DNA of 64,000 nucleotides from Shewanella maritima (GTDB lineage Bacteria > Pseudomonadota > Gammaproteobacteria > Enterobacterales > Shewanellaceae): NCBI RefSeq assembly GCF_004295345.1, contig NZ_CP036200.1, forward strand, positions 2,552,001 through 2,616,000. The letters run 5' to 3'. Under the pieces are notes generated by a model. That model saw only the letters and a list, made by a program, of their open reading frames with translations, had not been told where the DNA came from and ran no database searches. Positions 28,707 to 36,128 of this stretch are shown here, piece by piece (position 1 is the stretch's first letter; the number at the start of each line of letters is the position of its first letter). The translations under genes were made by a program, and so were the position numbers.

Positions 28707-29105
28707 TCACTGTAGTTTGATAAGGTTTGTTGCTTATTAAGTGTTTGAATTTATTTGTTTAACTGCTTTGGTGAAAGCAAACATAAAGTTAACGGTTTGT
28801 AGCTATGGCGGCATGAATCGTCGCCGAAGTTGACTGCTAACTAAGCGTTACAGCAATCAGTAATAGGCACAGAGCAGTTTGGCAAACGAATTTAAGGTGG
28901 ATAGATAATGCGCTGGCGCTCTTTTGTGGAGTTATTTTACAGGGAAGTCGACGGTTAAAAGTACGCTTAAAAGCGCGTTTTCGCCTGTACTATGTCGTTT
29001 CAAAAGCTTGCACCTAAAATAACCACTATTCTCAGCAGCGCAAGATTCTGCTCAGTGATCACATCTTCGTCAATTAGTAATGAGTTGCAAAACTGAATTT
29101 CAGGT
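28707..29105. other. Spacer between the two Fur-controlled RNA units
   Basis: About 400 bases. I see no gene. A 16-codon frame from 28908 (ATGCGCTGGCGC) with AAGGTGG upstream is too short and unsupported. AGTAC / GTACT ends near 28960-28992 can pair weakly. Confidence 0.45.
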
Positions 29106-29219
29106 AAAAAAAAGCCGGGATAAAATCCCGGCCACAAAGTGTGTGAGCAATGTCGTGCTAATTAAAACTCGGAGGGGAGTTAAAGTGATGAGCCTTTAAC
29201 TGTCTGAGTTTTGGAACGC
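29106..29219 (-). ncRNA. ryhB: RyhB small RNA
   Basis: A predicted RNA of about 114 nt. The segment AGCACGACATTGCTCACA (29159-29142) is the RyhB core I know from E. coli. The 3' end is a perfect terminator, GCCGGGAT-TTT-ATCCCGGC (29132-29114), with eight T's (29113-29106). The 5' part folds as a nested hairpin: AAAACTC / GAGTTTT outside, AGTTAAAG / CTTTAACT inside, loop GCTCATCA. RyhB represses mRNAs of iron-using proteins with Hfq under iron limitation. The start (about 29219) begins GCGTTCC, the same as the neighbouring RNA. The 3' location relative to a GNAT gene and next to a two-component system fits what I recall of ryhB in Shewanella. Confidence 0.9.
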
Positions 29220-29225
29220 AAATAA

Positions 29226-29254
29226 ATAATAATCATTCTCATTATCACTTGCAA
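29226..29254 (-). promoter_or_regulatory. ryhB promoter with Fur box
   Basis: -35 TTGCAA (29254-29249), 17-bp spacer, -10 TATTAT (29231-29226). The Fur box spans 29246-29228 (GATAATGAGAATGATTATT; 16 of 19 positions match consensus by eye). Iron-loaded Fur would repress. Confidence 0.85.
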
Positions 29255-29326
29255 GCGTAAGATGGCAATTAGTGCTATCTTTACAATTGCCGTTTGTAAC
29301 GCCTTGATAGTATTAGCCTTTAATTC

Positions 29327-29782
29327 CTACAGCTGTTTTTGTAAATGCAGTTTGTTGTGGGCGATATCAGCCGCTGGCGCAATTTCTGTGATCTGATATT
29401 GGCTACGAACCAACATAGTTAACATGGCTTTGAAGTGATTTCGGGTTTTAACTGTCATGGTTTGATAACCTTGCTCAGCAGCCCATTTCTCTTGATACTC
29501 CAACATTGACTTCGCCAGGCCTAGGTTTCTAAAGTCTGGTGCAACTCCACCTAACCAGCTGTAAAACACAGTGTCAGACTCGGCGTAACCTAGTTTGAAC
29601 CCAGCGAGTTCATCTTCAACATAGGCAAGTAACACCAAGCATGGTTTGTTCGCTAAACGCTGTTGCAAATCCAGCTCAGTTTGCGGGCGGTCTAACTCAG
29701 GGATCATGTGAGTTAAACGAGTTAGTTCGCTTAGAACTTTTGATGAAAGTTGGCTATAAGCCTTAATTTCAGTGGAGTACAT
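29327..29782 (-). CDS. GNAT-family N-acetyltransferase
   Basis: 151 residues from the ATG of MYSTEIKAY, which has AAGGAG at the right distance; an in-frame ATG nine codons upstream lacks this. GNAT fold: LVLLAYVEDELAGFKLGY forms strands 2-4. The acetyl-CoA loop is FRNLGLAKSML in place of the usual R/Q-xx-G-x-G/A, followed by YQTMTVKTRNHF. It transfers acetyl from acetyl-CoA to an unknown amine. It lies between yhhQ and ryhB, all on the minus strand. The ryhB promoter begins about 70 bases beyond its stop. Confidence 0.85.
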   Translation of the reverse strand: MYSTEIKAYSQLSSKVLSELTRLTHMIPELDRPQTELDLQQRLANKPCLVLLAYVEDELAGFKLGYAESDTVFYSWLGGVAPDFRNLGLAKSMLEYQEKWAAEQGYQTMTVKTRNHFKAMLTMLVRSQYQITEIAPAADIAHNKLHLQKQL

Positions 29783-29879
29783 CACAACTCTCCTTGGTAT
29801 AAATGCCATTAACTAAAGGGTTAAAATTGCGGAAAGTATAACAGGTCAGTCCAGTTGTCTGCTAGTGTGCTGATCAGAA

Positions 29880-29912
29880 TGAGCGAACAGTAACCGTGAT
29901 CTTGTTCGCTCA
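29880..29912 (-). terminator. Hairpin downstream of yhhQ
   Basis: A perfect 10-bp stem TGAGCGAACA / TGTTCGCTCA with a 13-base loop, 19 bases past the yhhQ stop. The T-tract is weak (ATTCTGAT), so termination efficiency is uncertain. Confidence 0.5.
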
Positions 29913-29930
29913 AATGACATAAATCTGTCG

Positions 29931-30592
29931 TTAGTTGCGTAAGGTTTGCTGGTCTGTCGTCGCTAAAATTTTGTCTTGCAGCACTTTAAGTAGCACACCG
30001 TAAGCGGGTAAAAATAGTCCAAGGCTAACAATAAGCTTGAAGCCATAGTCGACACTGGCGATTTCTGGCCAGTGCTGCGCCATAAAGGCGTCAGTCGAGG
30101 CGTAAAATGCCACACTAAAGAACACTATAGTATCCACTAGATTGCCCACAACTGTGGAGGCAGCCGGTGCGACCCACCATTTTTTCAGCGTACGTAAACG
30201 GGCGAACACAGTAATGTCCATCAACTGACCAAATAGGTACGCCACAAAGCTAGCAAAGGCGATACGCAATACAAAGGTATTGATATCGGTTAGCGCTGTT
30301 AGGCCTTGAAACTGTCCTTGAGTGAACACAACACCCACGAGATATGAGATAAGCAGTGCAGGGATCATAGCTTTAAAGATGATCTTACGCGCTGCCTGTT
30401 GACCGAAAATACGCACGGTGAGGTCAGTTGCTAGGTACACAAATGGAAAGCTAAATGCCCCCAAGTGGTGTGGAAACCGAATATTTGAAATGGCAGCTGC
30501 ACTAAATAGTTGCTGGCGCAGATGATTAAAATGTGAAAGCTCACCAATAAAGTGAGGGCGCGGCGAATTTGCGGCGCAGTTAAACTAAGCAT
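29931..30592 (-). pseudogene. yhhQ: Queuosine precursor transporter YhhQ, frameshifted
   Basis: Two frames together give a complete YhhQ (about 220 residues). Frame 1 starts at the ATG 30590-30592 (AGG eight bases upstream) and reads MLSLTAPQI...SNYLVQLPF...GFHTTWG up to a run of five G's (30462-30458). Frame 2 continues GAFSFPFVYLATDLTVRIFG to the stop at 29931. E. coli YhhQ reads straight through WGAFSFPF, so one G appears missing from the run. The protein imports preQ0/preQ1 through about six membrane helices. The second frame alone would lack the first helix. A true mutation, a phase-variable tract or a base-calling error in the homopolymer cannot be told apart here. Confidence 0.88.
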
Positions 30593-30599
30593 ATTGTGA

Positions 30600-30637
30600 C
30601 CTTTTTAGTTTCATTATGCGGGGTGAGGGAACCCGCG
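30600..30637 (-). ncRNA. PreQ1-I riboswitch controlling yhhQ
   Basis: The minus strand reads, from 30637, CGCGGGTTCCCTCACCCCGC and then ATAATGAAACTAAAAAGG. Stem P1 is GCGGG/CCCGC. The loop ends in the conserved CACC before the closing strand. The A-rich tail with GAAACTAA runs into the AAGG Shine-Dalgarno, as in the B. subtilis and T. tengcongensis preQ1-I aptamers. Ligand binding would tie up the ribosome site eight bases before the yhhQ ATG and block translation. A possible -10 (TATACT, 30703-30698) lies upstream. Confidence 0.85.
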
Positions 30638-30876
30638 AAGTTAACGCCGCTGCTGATTATTGATTTAAGAGTTCAGTTTTTAGCTGCGCTTGTACAGAGT
30701 ATAACTAACTTGCCTTATCGCTCTGAAGTTCGAGCTAGGAGCTTAAGCACTAACAATTAACAAAGAGTCTAGGCGTAAATTAGGGGGCGGGATAATAGCA
30801 CCAAGTGTAAGCAGCGAAAAGCGCAATTTAGCTGCACTGCGTTGCTAGGTTATACTGTTCTTACTGAAGTGTTTGA
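30638..30876 (-). promoter_or_regulatory. yhhQ leader upstream region
   Basis: About 240 bases between menF and the riboswitch. A TATACT (30703-30698) could be the yhhQ -10, but no good -35 is at 17 bp. Nothing else was recognised. Confidence 0.35.
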
Positions 30877-32235
30877 TTAGAAATCAATTAGTATCGATAA
30901 AATGGTGGCGAGTTTATTTTCTAACTCTTGCCACTCGGCTTGCGGATCTGAACCTGCCACAATACCTGCGCCTGCGAACAGGTTAACGCGGTTAGGCTCT
31001 ATCAGTGCACTACGAATGGCCACTGAAAACTCCGATTCATAATGGTTTAAATAACCACAAGCTCCCGCATACCAGCCACGAGCGTAACCTTCTCTTTGCC
31101 TAATAAAGCTTAAGGCTGACTGCCTTGGTAAGCCGCCGACAGCTGGAGTCGGGTGCAAAGCTTTCAGCAGATCAAAATCGTTCACTCCAGAATGCAGCTG
31201 TGCTCGAATAGCACGGTGTAAATGCTGAATATGGTTCAGCTTGAATATCTTGGGTGTTTCTTCTGCACCGACGTACTGGCTCAACGATGACAAGGAGTCG
31301 ACGATATGTTCACGCACCAGCTGGTTTTCGTGACTGTTCTTGGTATCTTCGAGTAACTGCTTTGCGAGTTGGTTGTCTTCTTCTGTATTGAGCCCGCGAG
31401 TGGTGGTGCCTGCTAATGCTTCAGTGTAGAGCTCTTGTTGGCGGCGCAGATATAAGCGCTCGGGTGAACAGGAGATAAATGCCCGTTCTGGCGAGAACTG
31501 AAAACCAAATTGAAAGCTATTTGGATTACGGCCTTGCCAGCAAGCAAGTACGGTCCAAGGGTCAATATTACCACTGACCTCAAGCTGAGTTTGTCGAGAC
31601 AGTACTACTTTGGGTGTGGCTTGATTGAATTGCTGTTGCGTTACTTGTTCAACCAGCTCTTGCCAGCGAGGGTAATTTGGCAAGTCGCTGCGGCCCATTA
31701 ATGACAGTTTACTTGGTGGTGTCAGCGGTAGAGGCTTCTGCAATTGTTGTAAATCGGCAAGTGCAGCGTCGCACTCTTGGCTGGGGTCTTTGCCGTCGAA
31801 GTCAAGGTTGAGCAAAATGCGCAGCTTGTTGCCGTGGCGACGAATTTCAATCCTAGGCAGCACAAAGCGCGCGCGACCAAATTCGTCCCAACATTCCACT
31901 GTGCGGTCAAATGCTAAACCGCCATAGTAGCGAATGTCTTGGCCGTTACTTTTATTGCGCTGGCTTTGATAAAGTCTAGCGAGGTCATCATCATTAATTT
32001 GATCATGAAAGTAGAAGTCTTTGCAGGCACCGATTGCAGCGACTTCTTCTACTTTGTCACGTCCGTGCCAGTAGATCCTCGGGTATAAGGTTTGTGCCGC
32101 TAGCCATGATAATACGGGCAGAGAAGGGGCTTCTACTGACAGTTGTAGAATTGGGTCAGCGATAGGCGCATGTCTCAATTTAGCGAGTTTTTGTTTTAGC
32201 TCGCTAATGTGTGTCGCAAAAACCTGGCCCGGCAA
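30877..32235 (-). CDS. menF: Isochorismate synthase MenF
   Basis: 452 residues of the chorismate-utilising family. The conserved C-terminal catalytic region (about 190-450) includes VVLSRQT, CSPERLYLRR, LAGTTTRG, and GAGIVAGSDPQAEWQELENK with the Mg-binding glutamates. The N-terminal part is shorter and variable. It converts chorismate to isochorismate for menaquinone. The start is a TTG (32233-32235) preceded by GGGAG seven bases upstream; no better ATG lies nearby. menD and the other men genes are not in this window, so it stands alone here. Confidence 0.9.
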   Translation of the reverse strand: MPGQVFATHISELKQKLAKLRHAPIADPILQLSVEAPSLPVLSWLAAQTLYPRIYWHGRDKVEEVAAIGACKDFYFHDQINDDDLARLYQSQRNKSNGQDIRYYGGLAFDRTVECWDEFGRARFVLPRIEIRRHGNKLRILLNLDFDGKDPSQECDAALADLQQLQKPLPLTPPSKLSLMGRSDLPNYPRWQELVEQVTQQQFNQATPKVVLSRQTQLEVSGNIDPWTVLACWQGRNPNSFQFGFQFSPERAFISCSPERLYLRRQQELYTEALAGTTTRGLNTEEDNQLAKQLLEDTKNSHENQLVREHIVDSLSSLSQYVGAEETPKIFKLNHIQHLHRAIRAQLHSGVNDFDLLKALHPTPAVGGLPRQSALSFIRQREGYARGWYAGACGYLNHYESEFSVAIRSALIEPNRVNLFAGAGIVAGSDPQAEWQELENKLATILSILIDF

Positions 32236-32567
32236 TGTTCTCTCCCACGTGTTTATCTCGGTGCTATCTTACTATTTGATTGCACATGAAAATCTAATAT
32301 ACCAGCCTGAAATTAAAAAGCCGATATCCAATTTTCAGTCTTGTGATACAAGAATTACTTTAATTTATACGTCTAAACTCGCATTTATGGGCAAAAGCGT
32401 GGATCAACGCCTTATTGAGGTAGAGATACCGGATACAGGTCTAAAAATAAGCAAGTTTTTATTTGGAAATTGTTACTGACAAAGCATAAAATTAATCAGA
32501 CAATAACAAACCTCTTTTCTGTATCCGCCTCTATCTGCAATATCAACTTTGTTGGAGCGCTGTATAA
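32236..32567. promoter_or_regulatory. Divergent region between menF and the HD-GYP gene
   Basis: About 330 AT-rich bases. An open frame of 90 codons (32207-32479, plus strand) crosses it but overlaps the menF start, has no ribosome site and shows no recognisable protein. No clear promoter pair was picked. Confidence 0.4.
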
Positions 32568-33761
32568 ATGAATGTATCTGCGGGATCAGACAATCTGATT
32601 AAGATCCCCGTGTCTAAATTGGCTATCGGCATGTTCGTTACCGCCATTGACCACAATAATAGTAAGGTCGCTGTTTCTAATGCAGGCCAGATAAAAAACC
32701 GTGATGCTATTACTAAGTTAACCAAAAATGGTATTAAAACCGTTTGGGTCGATGTCGAGCGCTCGTCGGATAGCTGCGGGTTGAAAAAGGTTAAGCCAAA
32801 AGTATCTGGTAATCCGTTAGCGAAAAAGCCTGCGACGAATCCTCGCGACGTTAAGCAAAAACAGGCGAAGAAACTTTTGTCTGAAGCTAAAGTCTTGATC
32901 AAAAAAGTGATGTCAGAAACCTTCGAGGGTAAAGCTATCGAGGTGGCGCAGTTTGGCGAAGTGGCTGACAAAATGATCGAGTCGGTAATGGATGATGCCG
33001 ATGCTTTTAAGTGTATTTCAGCACTACGTTCAAAAGATGCCTATTTACTTGAGCACTCGATTAACGTTGCCTTTTTGCTGGTGACTTTTGGTCGCTACCT
33101 TGACCTTGACCCTGAATTGATTAAGCAAATGGCCGTTGGTGGTATCTTGCATGATATTGGCAAGGTCAAAGTCGATAATGAGATTTTGCATAAGCCTGCC
33201 AGACTGACCGCTGAAGAATTTGAAAAGATGAAGCTGCATCAAGTTTACGCAATCGATATTATGCGCGACATTGAAGGCTTGTCTCAGGTCAGTATTGACG
33301 TGTGCTTGATGCACCACGAAAAACTTGACGGCAAAGGTTATCCTAGAGGCTTGAAAGGAGATGAAATCCCTATGCATGGCCGTATGAGCTGTATTGTTGA
33401 TATTTACGATGCGCTCACGGCAACGCGCTGCTACAAAGAGGCGATGAGCCCTGCGGCCGCATTTAAAATCTTAATTAGCTTAACCCCATTCCATCTAGAT
33501 CAAAAACTGGTATACGAGTTTATTCGCTGTGTCGGTGTTTATCCAGTTGGCTCGTTGGTGCAATTGTCTGATGAACGTGTTGGTATTGTATGGGATTCAA
33601 AAAATCGCGACGCATTGCATCCGATTGTTAAGTGTTTTTATTCGCAAAAACATCGTCGTTATACCGAGGTAGCATTTGTCGATTTGAAAAAGTCGGACTT
33701 AGTGATTGAGCGAGGCGTGTCGCCAAGTTCACTTGATGTTGACCCGACGCCTTTCTATTAG
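32568..33761 (+). CDS. HD-GYP domain cyclic-di-GMP phosphodiesterase with DUF3391
   Basis: 397 residues. An N-terminal DUF3391-type domain (about 8-130, IPVSKLAIGMFV) is followed by HD-GYP (about 150-330). Metal and catalytic motifs are intact: EHSINVA, GILHDIGKVKV, LMHHEKLDGKGYPRGLKGDE and DIYDALTATR. Such enzymes hydrolyse c-di-GMP to GMP via pGpG, affecting biofilm and motility. No membrane segment or receiver domain. A strong terminator follows, so it is a single-gene unit. Confidence 0.93.
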   Translation: MNVSAGSDNLIKIPVSKLAIGMFVTAIDHNNSKVAVSNAGQIKNRDAITKLTKNGIKTVWVDVERSSDSCGLKKVKPKVSGNPLAKKPATNPRDVKQKQAKKLLSEAKVLIKKVMSETFEGKAIEVAQFGEVADKMIESVMDDADAFKCISALRSKDAYLLEHSINVAFLLVTFGRYLDLDPELIKQMAVGGILHDIGKVKVDNEILHKPARLTAEEFEKMKLHQVYAIDIMRDIEGLSQVSIDVCLMHHEKLDGKGYPRGLKGDEIPMHGRMSCIVDIYDALTATRCYKEAMSPAAAFKILISLTPFHLDQKLVYEFIRCVGVYPVGSLVQLSDERVGIVWDSKNRDALHPIVKCFYSQKHRRYTEVAFVDLKKSDLVIERGVSPSSLDVDPTPFY

Positions 33762-33832
33762 TGGGTTAATTTTTGTCACTCAATCGTGTCACCTGGTTGT
33801 TGTAACTATGCTATCGAAGGTGACATAAAAAC

Positions 33833-33859
33833 AGGCCATCGACTATGATGGCCTTTTTT
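33833..33859 (+). terminator. Intrinsic terminator after the HD-GYP gene
   Basis: AGGCCATC pairs with GATGGCCT over a six-base loop, followed by a T-run. It lies between the HD-GYP and PqiA-like genes. Confidence 0.9.
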
Positions 33860-33882
33860 GTGTTTATATCTGCGGGTTTTTC

Positions 33883-34539
33883 ATGAGAGTTGTTATTTCT
33901 ATTGTGTTGGTTGTTTGCTCCCTTGCTTTACTTATTCCCGGGGTGACGCAACCGGTATTAACCATTACTGGCAGCATCGAAAAAGCGCAGATGGTGGACA
34001 CTGGTAAGCAGCTATTGCTGGACAATGTATCCGCCAACTCACAATCTAGTGCAGCAAGTATGCTTAATATGGCGCTGTCTATGCTCGGGTTAGATGAGGT
34101 TGAAGGGCAAGTCGAGGTATTTCACAAGACCCGCAGCATAGCTGATACCGTTTCAGAGTTATATCTATCTAACCATCTACTCGTTGCTGCACTGGTGGCG
34201 TTGTTCAGTATAGTTATTCCAGCTATCAAGTTGCTGTTGATGTTAGTGATACATTTACCAATAAAGTTAAGTATTCGATTAGGTATTTATCGTTTTATGG
34301 CGCTAATTAGTAAGTGGTCTATGGCCGATGTCTTCGTCGTGGCGCTGATTATTGTTTATATGGCAGGTAATGCCTCAGCGGGAATGGGTGAGATGCTGCA
34401 AACCCAGGCTCAATTTGAGAATGGTTTTTACTTTTTTGCGGCCTATTGTTTATTTGCTATAGCCAGTCAAGTGCTGTTGCAGCGACCTAGCGATAAGGTG
34501 AATACAGGTGAGTCGCAAGCTGATGAAACTGCGCGGTAA
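33883..34539 (+). CDS. PqiA-like (paraquat-inducible protein A family) membrane protein
   Basis: 218 residues, about four membrane helices: 4-22, about 105-130, about 148-172 and about 180-198. The C-terminal half has KWSMADVFVVALIIVYMAG, close to the WSMxDVFVVAL motif of PqiA. It is half the size of E. coli PqiA (two repeats), so it is a single-module version. PqiA belongs to an MCE-linked lipid transport system, but no MCE (pqiB) gene is nearby. A loop of about 75 residues after TM1 is probably periplasmic. Confidence 0.8.
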   Translation: MRVVISIVLVVCSLALLIPGVTQPVLTITGSIEKAQMVDTGKQLLLDNVSANSQSSAASMLNMALSMLGLDEVEGQVEVFHKTRSIADTVSELYLSNHLLVAALVALFSIVIPAIKLLLMLVIHLPIKLSIRLGIYRFMALISKWSMADVFVVALIIVYMAGNASAGMGEMLQTQAQFENGFYFFAAYCLFAIASQVLLQRPSDKVNTGESQADETAR

Positions 34540-34603
34540 AAAGAAAGGAATATCATAGACGGTATCGTTATTGGCAACTTAGCAGGGTGGCCGAGATAAT
34601 TTA

Positions 34604-34620
34604 CCTAACATAAAGTTAGG
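34604..34620 (+). promoter_or_regulatory. Hairpin at the ribosome-binding site of the 58-residue protein
   Basis: CCTAAC-ATAAA-GTTAGG ends in the AGGGG Shine-Dalgarno of the next small gene, so folding would hide part of that site. A translational control role is an inference. Confidence 0.45.
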
Positions 34621-34627
34621 GGAATTC

Positions 34628-34804
34628 ATGAAGTCACTCATTGCCAATAAACGAATCAAAGCTGTATTGATCGTGCTGCTATGCGTGATTGCCGTAGTGG
34701 CATCTATCTATACTTCAGGGTTAACTCGGGCGCTGATCGAGTTAAGCGCCTTTGCGAGTCTTATCTGGTTGGTATTGTCCAAACCATACATTGAAGAAGG
34801 TTAA
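34628..34804 (+). CDS. Small two-helix membrane protein (58 residues)
   Basis: The frame begins MKSLIANKRIKAVLIVLL and ends WLVLSKPYIEEG, then TAA (34802-34804). AGGGG sits seven bases before the ATG. Two hydrophobic helices are visible: about 12-27 (AVLIVLLCVIAVVASI) and about 34-50. The short basic N-terminus and acidic C-terminal tail suggest both ends are in the cytoplasm. Family not recognised. It lies 88 bases after the PqiA-like gene on the same strand. Confidence 0.65.
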   Translation: MKSLIANKRIKAVLIVLLCVIAVVASIYTSGLTRALIELSAFASLIWLVLSKPYIEEG

Positions 34805-34962
34805 CTTCTATCCTTGCGAGTTCATTTCAATCGTTTAGCCAGGACTGCTAGCCTAGAGTTTTGCTATAGGGCTCGATGCCAGGAATCAAACACCTCTCAT
34901 TGCTGTAGCTTCAACATCTCAGCGAGTCCGCCACTTAGTTGAATTACTGCCAAGTGATTAAA

Positions 34963-35904
34963 TTATTGCCCAGTCATCAAAATGTAGGCAAGTGAACTTG
35001 CACCAATTGCGAACCAGAGTAATACCCCAAGCAGCAGCGGCTTAGGTCCATTAGCACGCATTTTCTTAACTGTAATTCCCGCACCAATTAAAAATAGACA
35101 TACAATTAATATACGCTTGGAAGCGTTAAACGCGACTTCATAAACTGCTTGCCCTTGAGGTAAAAAGTAGGCAATCGCGATGGCGAGGCAGTAAAAACCA
35201 ATAAAGTATGGAATGGCGATTTTGCTGCGATCGCCACCAAAAGCGACAGCGCTCAACAGCGCAATTGGAATAATCCATAGCGCTCTGGCAAGCTTAACTG
35301 TGGTAGCGGTTTTTAAAGCTTCATCTCCATAGGCGGCAGCTGCGCCGACAACCGATGAGGTGTCGTGAATCGCAATTGCGCTCCATACACCAAAATCATA
35401 TTCAGACAGGTTAAAGGCGTGTCCCAGGGTTGGGAATACGAACAAGGCCACAGAGTTGAGTAAAAAAATACAGGCAAGCGCGACAGCAGTTTGATCATTT
35501 TTGGCATTGATTGCTGGTGCAACCGCGGCAATCGCGCTGCCGCCACAAATTGCGGTGCCGCAGCTAATCAAATGACCGGTTTTCTGCTCTAACTTCATTA
35601 ATCTTGTTAGGCCATATCCCAGAACTAGGGTGAAGATAATAGAGCCAATAATCAGCCCGATATTGTCACGACTTGCAGCGATGGCTTCAGGTAAGTTAAT
35701 GCCAAAACCTAATCCAACAATGGAGTATGCCAGCAGTTTTTTAGTCCACTTAGCTAAATCCAGATTATCTGGCACCAAGCCAAGGCTTGCTAGGGTAAAT
35801 CCCATTAGCAGTGCAATAGGTGATGAAATAGCGGGTAACAGGCATGCTAAAGCAAGAGCAAAGAATAAGAAGGACTTAAATTTTTGAGATTGAATAACTG
35901 ACAT
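34963..35904 (-). CDS. YeiH-family putative transporter (UPF0324)
   Basis: 313 residues with about ten membrane helices. Family marks: LLMGFTLASLGLVPDN, AYSIVGLGFGINL, CGTAICGGSAIAAVAPAI and AIHDTSSVVGAAAAYGDEAL. Members have been called putative sulfate exporters; the substrate is unproved. I placed the start at ATG 35902-35904 (MSVIQSQ). An ATG at 35946 adds 14 polar residues and also lacks a ribosome site. It diverges from the large AAA protease gene. Confidence 0.82.
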   Translation of the reverse strand: MSVIQSQKFKSFLFFALALACLLPAISSPIALLMGFTLASLGLVPDNLDLAKWTKKLLAYSIVGLGFGINLPEAIAASRDNIGLIIGSIIFTLVLGYGLTRLMKLEQKTGHLISCGTAICGGSAIAAVAPAINAKNDQTAVALACIFLLNSVALFVFPTLGHAFNLSEYDFGVWSAIAIHDTSSVVGAAAAYGDEALKTATTVKLARALWIIPIALLSAVAFGGDRSKIAIPYFIGFYCLAIAIAYFLPQGQAVYEVAFNASKRILIVCLFLIGAGITVKKMRANGPKPLLLGVLLWFAIGASSLAYILMTGQ

Positions 35905-36128
35905 GGCGAGCGGATATGCCTTGCTGCGTTGCTGTGAGAGGCACATTGTAACAGACCTAAAGCCAACTTCCGATGTTAAACCCCAGTTGGTATAAATAAT
36001 TGTATTTTTGAGGTTAGGATGCTGTGGTTGTGAGGTGATTTGTAATACAGTGTAGTTTGTTGTTTGGGCTGATTTTTTGGCTCAGTTTGTACTGCTATGT
36101 GGGTAAAGGGAAGTTTAGGTCAGCAAGC

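Noticed and set aside
28908..28958. 16-codon frame with an AAGGTGG upstream, between the two small RNAs
   Set aside because: Too short and without any supporting feature; judged chance.
32207..32479. 90-codon plus-strand frame upstream of the HD-GYP gene
   Set aside because: It overlaps the menF start, lacks a ribosome site and resembles no protein family.
36057..36128. N-terminal extension of the AAA protease starting at TTG, with a hydrophobic stretch like a membrane anchor
   Set aside because: No Shine-Dalgarno and a TTG start; the ATG at 36129 has AGG upstream. The extension would matter, because an anchor would make it more FtsH-like, so it deserves an N-terminal check.
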